Part shown: positions 58,664-64,000 of the stretch, piece after piece
Layout of the letters: the number at the start of each line of letters is the position of its first letter
Position numbering within the stretch: the stretch's first letter is position 1
NCBI RefSeq assembly: GCF_900129395.1
Contig: NZ_FQVP01000012.1
Location: 24,261-88,260, forward strand
Length of the DNA stretch: 64,000 nucleotides
Reading direction: 5' to 3'
Source of the DNA: Pseudosulfitobacter pseudonitzschiae
GTDB taxonomy: Bacteria > Pseudomonadota > Alphaproteobacteria > Rhodobacterales > Rhodobacteraceae
Position numbers and translations under genes: made by a program
The notes under the pieces: generated by a model
Database searches by the model: none
The model's input: only the letters and a program-made list of their open reading frames with translations
What the model was told of the DNA's origin: nothing

Positions 58664-59065
58664 TCAGACCAACAGGAAGTGATACAGTCCTTCTGCAACC
58701 TGTTTTTCCCGACCCGTCTGCCATGTAATTACACTGACACTCGCGATACGCTTGCCCTTGCGGGTGACATTCGCACGGGCATACAGCGGACCCTTCACGC
58801 CAGGCCGAAGATAATCCACGGTCAGATTGATCGGCTTGGCCGGAACTTCGGTGAAATCTGGTTGGACGGCAATAGCGGCTGTCGCTTCCATGAAGCTGGC
58901 GATGATGCCGCCATGATAATGCTCCATGATCGGGTTTCCGATATGATGAGCTTCAAAAGTCATCTCGGCTTCGGCATGAAAGTCGTCCATGCTCTGAACC
59001 TCGAAATTCAGAAACCGGAAAAACGGCACCCTGGCCACGTTGGCATTGACGGTTTGCAAGTTCAT
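58664..59065 (-). CDS. PaaI-like hotdog thioesterase 2
   Basis: 133 residues. The hotdog helix reads IMEHYHGGIIASFMEATAAIAVQ (about 46-68), containing the HGG of PaaI thioesterases, then INLTVDYLRPGVKGPLYARANVTRKGKRIA. It would hydrolyse acyl-CoA esters of the pathway. It shares one base with the preceding thioesterase gene (TAATG), suggesting a hetero-oligomer or coupled expression. It is the last gene of the operon starting at 63648 and converges on the TetR gene with 17 bases between stops. Confidence 0.87.
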   Translation of the reverse strand: MNLQTVNANVARVPFFRFLNFEVQSMDDFHAEAEMTFEAHHIGNPIMEHYHGGIIASFMEATAAIAVQPDFTEVPAKPINLTVDYLRPGVKGPLYARANVTRKGKRIASVSVITWQTGREKQVAEGLYHFLLV

Positions 59066-59547
59066 TACGAGGCTTTTCCTTTGGTCATCGCTTCTAGAAG
59101 GCTGGTGTCACCGCGGGTCAAAGCGAACGAGGCGGTTCCACGGGCGATTTCCGCATCCTCGTGGCCATCGAACCAGATGTTGCCGGCATTAAAGGCGATA
59201 TGGCGGGTTTTCCGAAAACAATGCGCGCTGACGATGACGTCTGCGCGCGACCGTGCGGCCCGCAGATAATCAACCCTGAGGTCCAGGGTCGCCATCGAGC
59301 TGACCCCCTTGATGGTCACAAAGTTCGCCAACCCGAAAACACTGTCCAGCAAGGCGGTCAGAATGCCACCGTGAAGCAGGGTCTGATCCTTATCCACACA
59401 AAAGTCCGGATTGAACGGCATCCGCACCCGAACGCCTTCGCTCGACACATTTTCGATCTCGAGCGCCATGTGGGTAATCAGCCCCTTGCCGCGCGCATTC
59501 CACATCTGCGCGATCTGCTCCATATATTCTCTGCTGATTTCAGCCAT
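59065..59547 (-). CDS. PaaI-like hotdog thioesterase 1
   Basis: 160 residues with the helix DQTLLHGGILTALLDSVFGLANF (about 54-76) and the strand ATLDLRVDYLRAARSRADVIVSAHCF, a second hotdog protein directly before that of 58664-59065. The two share the layout but are clearly diverged. It is preceded by the crotonase gene, 11 bases away. Two adjacent thioesterases may release the final free acid or recycle CoA. Confidence 0.87.
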   Translation of the reverse strand: MAEISREYMEQIAQMWNARGKGLITHMALEIENVSSEGVRVRMPFNPDFCVDKDQTLLHGGILTALLDSVFGLANFVTIKGVSSMATLDLRVDYLRAARSRADVIVSAHCFRKTRHIAFNAGNIWFDGHEDAEIARGTASFALTRGDTSLLEAMTKGKAS

Positions 59548-59558
59548 GCGTTCTTTCC

Positions 59559-60362
59559 TTAGCGCCCCGTGAAGTGGGGTTTTCGTTTCTCGATGAACGC
59601 AGAGACTGCCTCATGGTGGTCCTCGGTCTGATGCATCAAGGCCTGATAGGCCGCCGCGGAATTCAGGAAATCCGGCAAATCCATCCGTTCGGCGTTGCGC
59701 ATCAGGCGCTTGGCGATCCGTACCGCCCGTGGCGGTTTCGCAGCAATCACCGCTGCACGTTCGCGGGCACGCTCCAACAGGGTGTCATGCGGCACTACCT
59801 CCAGCACCATGCCGATCTCTAGCGCCTCATCGGCCGCGACCATGCGGCCCGAAAACGTCAGATCGGCTGCCCTTTGATGGCCCAGACGGCGCAGCAGGAA
59901 CCAGCTGCCCGCGTCGCCCGGAATGATCCCGAGGTTCAGAAACACCTCACCGAACTTCGCCTTTTCCGACGCAATGCGCATGTCGCACATCATGGTCAGG
60001 TCACACCCCGCACCGACCGCCGCACCGTTGACCGCTGCAATGGTCGGAATATCGAGGTTGTAAAGCGCCTGCGGCAATCTCTGCACGCCGTCGACATAGC
60101 TTTGCGCCGCCGCCAACGGCTCTTTTCGAAAAACACCGTCGGGGTCGTTCATCTCCTTGATGTCGCCGCCCGCACAAAAAGCGGAACCAGCACCCGTGAG
60201 GATCATGACGCTGACTTCGGGGTCGGCCTGCACTTTTGCAAACTTTTCCAGAAGTGCCTCGATCATATCGTTTCCGGTAATCGGATTACGGCGTTCCGGG
60301 TCATTCAGGGTAACAGTCGCGATGCGGTCTTTGATATCCAGAAGGACATTGGGTTCACTCAT
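59559..60362 (-). CDS. Crotonase-family enoyl-CoA hydratase/isomerase 3 (PaaG-like active site)
   Basis: 267 residues. Oxyanion-hole segments are AFCAGGDIKEM and NGAAVGAGCDLTMMCDMRIA. The following FGEVFLNLGIIPGDAGSW lacks the first catalytic Glu of crotonase, as PaaG-type isomerases do, and offers an Asp nearby (PGD). A delta-isomerase or non-classical hydratase is therefore as likely as a standard hydratase. It overlaps the SDR gene upstream by 8 bases. Confidence 0.88.
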   Translation of the reverse strand: MSEPNVLLDIKDRIATVTLNDPERRNPITGNDMIEALLEKFAKVQADPEVSVMILTGAGSAFCAGGDIKEMNDPDGVFRKEPLAAAQSYVDGVQRLPQALYNLDIPTIAAVNGAAVGAGCDLTMMCDMRIASEKAKFGEVFLNLGIIPGDAGSWFLLRRLGHQRAADLTFSGRMVAADEALEIGMVLEVVPHDTLLERARERAAVIAAKPPRAVRIAKRLMRNAERMDLPDFLNSAAAYQALMHQTEDHHEAVSAFIEKRKPHFTGR

Positions 60363-61209
60363 TTTTCCCGTCTCCGCGCTCTCGTTTCTCGAACATGTCC
60401 GGATTGATCATGTCGCGGGCATCATGGCCCATATGCAGTGTTTCACCGCCGTCAACATAGATATCCTCGCCGGTAATGAAATTCCCCAAATCGGACGCAA
60501 GGAAGATGATCGTACCCGCGATGTCCTCTGCCGCGCCCATGCGATTCAGGACCGACCGGTTCAGATCCTTCCACCGGTCTGGCGGAATGGGATAGCGCCC
60601 GAGCGCGTCGGTCTTGATCGTGCCCGGCGCAACGCAGTTCAGACGAATCCCGTATTCGCCCCATTCGGCGGCCAGCGTCTTCATCATCCCGGTCACGCCG
60701 GCGCGTGCAGCAACGGTATGCGCGAAACCGGTCAGGGCCGTACGGCCCGAAATCGCGGTAACGAATACGACCGAGCCGCCGGAGTCATACATGAAATGAT
60801 CCGCCGCCGCGCGGGTCATCTGCCACGACCCGATCAGGTTGTTGCGAATCACCGCCTCGAAACCCTTGTTCGTGATGTCGCGGGCCGAGGCAATATACTG
60901 ACCACCCGCATTGTTCACCAGAACGTCAAGCTGTCCGTAGTGCTCCTTGATCCGCCCCATCGCGGTTTCGATACTGGCCTCATCGCGGGTGTCGCCGGGC
61001 ACGACAAACGCCTCGCCCCCCGCGGTGCGAATCATCTCGGCGGTTTCTTCCAGCGGCTCCTCGCGGCGTGCGAACAGGGCCAGCCTGGCCCCGCAAGACG
61101 CCATCTCAAGCGCCGTGGCCCGGCCCATGCCCGATCCGGAACCGGTGACGAGGGCCACCTGACCCGCCATGAGGTCAGAGGCATAACGCGGTGTCTTTCG
61201 GTCGCTCAT
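60355..61209 (-). CDS. SDR-family protein without the YxxxK pair (dienoyl-CoA-reductase-like)
   Basis: 284 residues. The NAD(P) loop TGSGSGMG (22-29), NNAGGQYIASARDITNKGFEAVIRNNL and AAEWGEYGIRLNCVAPGTIKTD resemble eukaryotic-type 2,4-dienoyl-CoA reductases (DECR). The place of Tyr-x3-Lys reads HTVAARAGV, so Tyr is Thr or His and Lys is Arg. It may reduce double bonds by the DECR mechanism or be catalytically altered. AtuB and AtuG in terpene degradation are SDRs of undefined function, so the position in this operon is suggestive. Confidence 0.85.
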   Translation of the reverse strand: MSDRKTPRYASDLMAGQVALVTGSGSGMGRATALEMASCGARLALFARREEPLEETAEMIRTAGGEAFVVPGDTRDEASIETAMGRIKEHYGQLDVLVNNAGGQYIASARDITNKGFEAVIRNNLIGSWQMTRAAADHFMYDSGGSVVFVTAISGRTALTGFAHTVAARAGVTGMMKTLAAEWGEYGIRLNCVAPGTIKTDALGRYPIPPDRWKDLNRSVLNRMGAAEDIAGTIIFLASDLGNFITGEDIYVDGGETLHMGHDARDMINPDMFEKRERGDGKNE

Positions 61210-61219
61210 GTCTTTCCCC

Positions 61220-62419
61220 TCATTCCTTAAGAAGCTCGCCGGCGATGATCAGCTTGCGCACTTCCTGAGTGCCCGCACCGACCTCGAGCACGCGCCCGGT
61301 CCGGTAAAGCCGGTTCACTTCCGTATCGCGCATATAGCCCGATCCGCCATGGATCTGAACAGCCTTGTCCAGCACAAATGATGTCGCCTCGGCAGCCTTG
61401 AAGATCGCCGCTGCCGTCAGTTTGTGAATTTCGCCGCGCCCGCCTTCGCCTTCTTCCAGACCCTCGCACATGGCGACGGTTTTCAGTGACAGACTGCGCG
61501 CCGCCTCGATCCGTGTGTACATGTCGGCCAGCATCGCCTGTACCATCTGGAAACTGGCGATCGGTTTGTCGAACTGCTTGCGCGTCTTGGCGTAATCAAT
61601 AGAGATATCCAGCGCCCGCTGCGCAATGCCCAGAGCATTGAAACAGACGATAGCGCGCTCCAGGTCCAGCCCCGACATTGTCACCGCAACACCACCGTCC
61701 AGCTTGCCGACCATGTTCTTGGCGGGCACACGGCAATCCTCGAACACCAATTCGCCGGTCGGCGATCCGCGGAACCCCATCTTGTTGAGCTTCTGCGCCA
61801 CCTTGAAGCCGGGCGTGTCGGTTTCCACGATAAAGGCGGAAATGCCCTTGGCCCCCTTTTCGGGCGAGGTCTTGGCATAGACCAGCACCAGATCCGCAAT
61901 CGGCCCGTTGGTGATGTAGATCTTGGCGCCGTTCAGAATATAGTCGTCGCCATCCTTTTTCGCCGTGGTCCGCATCGAGCCAAGCGCATCGGAGCCGGCA
62001 CCGGGTTCGGTCAGGCCCAAAGCGCCGATCAGCGTGCCGTCGCACAGCCCGGGCAAATACTTGCGGCGCAGATCCTCACTGGCGTTGCGATAGATATTGT
62101 TGACGCACAGGTTATCATGCGCCACCTGGCTAAGACCGATCGCGGCAGAGGCGCGCGACAATTCCTCGCTTATGATGCAGGCGGAGGTGAAATCGAGCCC
62201 GGCCCCGCCGTATTCCAGCGGCACGTTGAGGCCAAGATAGCCCATCTCGCCCAGCTTGGGAAAGACCGACGGCGGCAGATCATCGGTGTCGTCCATTTCC
62301 GCGTTCAGATGATGAAACTCCGACATGAAGAACTTGCCGGCCTGATCGGCCAGCGCCTGCTGTTCATCGGTCATGAAATGTGTCGGAAGGTCGATGTCGT
62401 TGCGTAATTGCTTGTTCAT
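61220..62419 (-). CDS. Acyl-CoA dehydrogenase, isovaleryl-CoA-dehydrogenase type (a)
   Basis: 399 residues. It has LTEPGAGSDALGSM, GAKIYITNGPIAD, MGFRGSPTGELVFEDC, the IVD base Glu in SGLDLERAIV, RKQFDKPIASFQ, IHGGSGYMRDTEVNRLYR and EVGAGTQEVR. The AGT in place of EGT is the isovaleryl-CoA dehydrogenase signature. It should oxidise 3-methyl-branched acyl-CoAs (isovaleryl-, citronellyl-type). It is a close paralogue of the gene just upstream (62434), from which it is 14 bases away. Confidence 0.93.
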   Translation of the reverse strand: MNKQLRNDIDLPTHFMTDEQQALADQAGKFFMSEFHHLNAEMDDTDDLPPSVFPKLGEMGYLGLNVPLEYGGAGLDFTSACIISEELSRASAAIGLSQVAHDNLCVNNIYRNASEDLRRKYLPGLCDGTLIGALGLTEPGAGSDALGSMRTTAKKDGDDYILNGAKIYITNGPIADLVLVYAKTSPEKGAKGISAFIVETDTPGFKVAQKLNKMGFRGSPTGELVFEDCRVPAKNMVGKLDGGVAVTMSGLDLERAIVCFNALGIAQRALDISIDYAKTRKQFDKPIASFQMVQAMLADMYTRIEAARSLSLKTVAMCEGLEEGEGGRGEIHKLTAAAIFKAAEATSFVLDKAVQIHGGSGYMRDTEVNRLYRTGRVLEVGAGTQEVRKLIIAGELLKE

Positions 62420-62433
62420 GGCTGGGTCCTCCC

Positions 62434-63648
62434 TCAGGCGCGCAAAAGTTCTTCGGCGATGATGATCTTGCGGACTTCACTGGTGCCCGCACCGATCTCC
62501 AAAAGTTTGTTGGCGCGGAACAACCGGTTGATCTCGGTGTCCTGCATGTAACCCGAACCGCCATGGATGTGGCAGGCTTCGGTGACGGCCTTGTTGAACG
62601 CTTCGCCCGCGTAAAGGCAGGCGGCGGCGGTCAGCTTGTGAATCTCGCCACGTCCTCCGGCCCCCTTGGGCAAACCGACACAGGCCGCCAGCGCGCGATA
62701 GCTGAAGGCGCGGGCGGTTTCGACCTCGGTGTAAATCTCGGCTAGTTTCGACTGAACCATCTGGAAACTTGCGATGGGTTTGCCGAATTGTTCGCGGATC
62801 TTTGCATACTCCAGACCCAGTTCCAGCGCCCGCTCGGCCATGCCGACGCAGACAGAAGTGACCATCGCGCGCTCCAGATCCAACCCGCTCATCACCACTG
62901 ATACACCGCTGTTTTCGGCACCCACCATGGCAGAGGCCGGCACGCGGCACTCGTCGAACACCAGCTCGCCGGTTGGCGAGCCGCGAAAGCCCATCTTGTC
63001 CAGCTTCTGCGCTACCTTGAACCCGGGATTGTCGGTTTCGATGATAAACGCCGAAATGCCCTTGGCGCCCTTGGATTTGTCAGTCTTGGCATAAAGCAGG
63101 ACCACATCGGCGATCGGCCCGTTCGTGATGTAAATCTTCGAGCCGTTGATGATATAGTCTTCACCGTCGCGGCGCGCGGTGGTGGCCATGGAGCCAAGCG
63201 CATCCGAGCCCGCGCCGGGTTCGGTCAGCCCCAGGGCTCCGACCAGATCACCGGAACACAGGCCAGGCACATACTTCTTTACCTGCTCCTCGGAGCCGTT
63301 GCGCAGCAGGTTGTTCAGACACAGGTTGTCGTGTGCCCCGTGCGACAGACCCACCGCCGGATTCCATTTCGAGATCACTTCGGACACCAGCGCCTGGGTG
63401 AATTCGTTCTGACCGGAGCCGCCCATTTCCTCGGGCGCAGTGATCCCCAGAAGGCCGAGTTCTCCCATCTGCTTGAACAGATCGTCAGGCCACCAATCCT
63501 CAGCGTCCATACGCGCCTGCAGCGGGTGCAGCACCTCGCGCGATACGCGATCCACGTGATCGACGATCTGTCGCTGCTCACTGGTCAGCGAGTAGTTTGC
63601 CCTGATGGCTTGCAGATCGGCCATCACCGTACTGTCTTGACTGTTCAT
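62434..63648 (-). CDS. Acyl-CoA dehydrogenase, isovaleryl-CoA-dehydrogenase type (b)
   Basis: 404 residues. The same IVD-type set: LTEPGAGSDALGSM, GSKIYITNGPIAD, MGFRGSPTGELVF, GLDLERAMV, REQFGKPIASFQ, HIHGGSGYMQDTEINRLFR and EIGAGTSEVRK. It shares long identical blocks with the 61220 gene, indicating recent tandem duplication, yet both keep every catalytic element. It is first in the operon 63648-58664, with a TetR-type operator 47 bases upstream. Its role is probably oxidation of a 3-methyl-branched acyl-CoA before carboxylation. Confidence 0.93.
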   Translation of the reverse strand: MNSQDSTVMADLQAIRANYSLTSEQRQIVDHVDRVSREVLHPLQARMDAEDWWPDDLFKQMGELGLLGITAPEEMGGSGQNEFTQALVSEVISKWNPAVGLSHGAHDNLCLNNLLRNGSEEQVKKYVPGLCSGDLVGALGLTEPGAGSDALGSMATTARRDGEDYIINGSKIYITNGPIADVVLLYAKTDKSKGAKGISAFIIETDNPGFKVAQKLDKMGFRGSPTGELVFDECRVPASAMVGAENSGVSVVMSGLDLERAMVTSVCVGMAERALELGLEYAKIREQFGKPIASFQMVQSKLAEIYTEVETARAFSYRALAACVGLPKGAGGRGEIHKLTAAACLYAGEAFNKAVTEACHIHGGSGYMQDTEINRLFRANKLLEIGAGTSEVRKIIIAEELLRA

Positions 63649-63694
63649 GGTTTTCCTCCCGAGCAGAATGTCAGATTGACCTGTTGACCAAAAT

Positions 63695-63708
63695 CAAACA
63701 TATGTTAG
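63695..63708. promoter_or_regulatory. Putative TetR operator 4 (CAAACATATGTTAG, one mismatch)
   Basis: It lies in the 259-base gap between the divergent ACAD (63648, minus) and AtuA-like (63908, plus) genes. The left arm is CAAACA instead of CTAACA; the right arm TGTTAG is perfect. I see no gene in 63649-63907. Confidence 0.6.
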
Positions 63709-63907
63709 AAATATTTGCAAGCCGCGCTTTTTGCGATTTGACGCCGTTGCGCGCGGTGCGGAAACGGGGGCCATCGGACGTAATCGAAAGAGAGCGTCCT
63801 TCGGGATTTCTGCAGCTACGGGCGGCATTCACGGCTTTTCGGGCCGGACAGCGTGCTGTTCGTGACACAAAGCGCGCGCCGGAATGGACGGGCAGATAGG
63901 GGGGTAT

Positions 63908-64000
63908 ATGTCGGATCGACAACTGCGCATCGGGTGCGCTTCGGGTTTCTGGGGTGACACGCCGGAGGCCATTGGCCAGTTGGTGTCCAAGGGCGACATC
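63908..64000 (+). CDS. atuA: AtuA-like (DUF1446) protein, first 31 codons
   Basis: From ATG 63908 the frame is open to the right edge and encodes MSDRQLRIGCASGFWGDTPE followed by AIGQLVSKGDI. The R-I-G-C-A-S-x-F-W-G-D-T start followed by QLV and a short G-x-[DL] turn is how AtuA-type DUF1446 proteins begin. AtuA is essential for acyclic terpene (citronellol/geraniol) utilisation in Pseudomonas, with undefined chemistry. No strong ribosome site is seen; GGGGG lies just upstream. The identification rests on 31 residues only, but the neighbouring IVD-type ACADs and carboxylase fit. Confidence 0.7.
   Translation, partial: MSDRQLRIGCASGFWGDTPEAIGQLVSKGDI

Noticed and set aside
63684..63899. A 71-residue plus-strand frame before the AtuA-like gene
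   Set aside because: It starts over the operator region, has no ribosome site and no recognisable fold.
1..64000. CRISPR arrays, tRNA or rRNA genes, complete insertion sequences
   Set aside because: No regularly spaced repeats, no CCA-type cloverleaf sequences, no transposase with terminal inverted repeats were seen by eye.

Overview
The window is GC-rich, densely coded DNA from a heterotrophic proteobacterium. Gene content suggests an alphaproteobacterium of the marine Rhodobacteraceae (Roseobacter) type: a TAXI-type TRAP transporter, a Liv-type ABC transporter, many paralogous acyl-CoA dehydrogenases (ACADs), CaiB-type CoA-transferases and ADP-forming acyl-CoA synthetases. That placement is inference, because no rRNA or housekeeping marker is present. 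I saw no tRNA, rRNA, CRISPR array or intact insertion sequence. Almost every gene acts on a CoA thioester: eleven ACAD genes (one cut by the left edge) plus one ACAD pseudogene, with hydratases, SDR dehydrogenases, thiolases, C-C lyases, CoA ligases and CoA transferases.

Left block (1-11.7 kb). An IclR regulator lies among a MaoC-like protein, a two-subunit ACAD, an MmgE/PrpD protein, a two-subunit CoA-transferase of the GctAB/IpdAB type and a TAXI-TRAP uptake system. The perfect 10-bp palindrome CACATATGTG occurs in all three promoter regions of this block, so I propose one IclR regulon. A frameshifted membrane-protein remnant sits in the middle.

Second block (11.7-22.8 kb). A minus-strand operon encodes a split ADP-forming acyl-CoA synthetase, a MaoC hydratase, an ACAD, a thiolase-fold protein lacking the nucleophilic Cys and a DUF35 zinc-ribbon partner. 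The last two resemble the Ltp2/DUF35 retro-aldolase of steroid side-chain degradation. Opposite it run a CaiB transferase, an ACAD, a fused ADP-forming synthetase and a second IclR regulator. A scar of broken GntR and ACAD genes (23.1-24.2 kb) ends the block.

Third block (24.3-36.5 kb). It holds an ACAD, a true thiolase, a crotonase and a CaiB transferase, then a seven-gene operon carrying a Liv-type ABC transporter with a fatty-acyl-CoA ligase and an SDR inside the transporter operon.

Right block (36.6-64 kb). A long operon (49549 down to 36684) encodes two ACADs, a crotonase, a third ACAD-linked PaaK-type ligase, a biotin-dependent acyl-CoA carboxylase (methylcrotonyl/geranyl type), an HMG-CoA-lyase-like enzyme, an SDR, a citryl-CoA-lyase-like enzyme and a COG3777-type hydratase. 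It faces FadH and an AMP-forming ligase. Further right come a small quinone-reductase/AraC/NmrA group, an SDR, an unusual regulator built of two complete TetR repeats, two hotdog thioesterases, a crotonase, an SDR, two isovaleryl-CoA-dehydrogenase-type ACADs, and at the right edge the first 31 codons of an AtuA-like protein. The palindrome CTAACANNTGTTAG, or a one-mismatch version, lies in four promoter regions of this block, including in front of the double-TetR gene. I infer one regulon for a branched-chain, isoprenoid-like carboxylic acid, resembling the Atu/Liu logic of acyclic terpene and leucine degradation but with a new regulator architecture.
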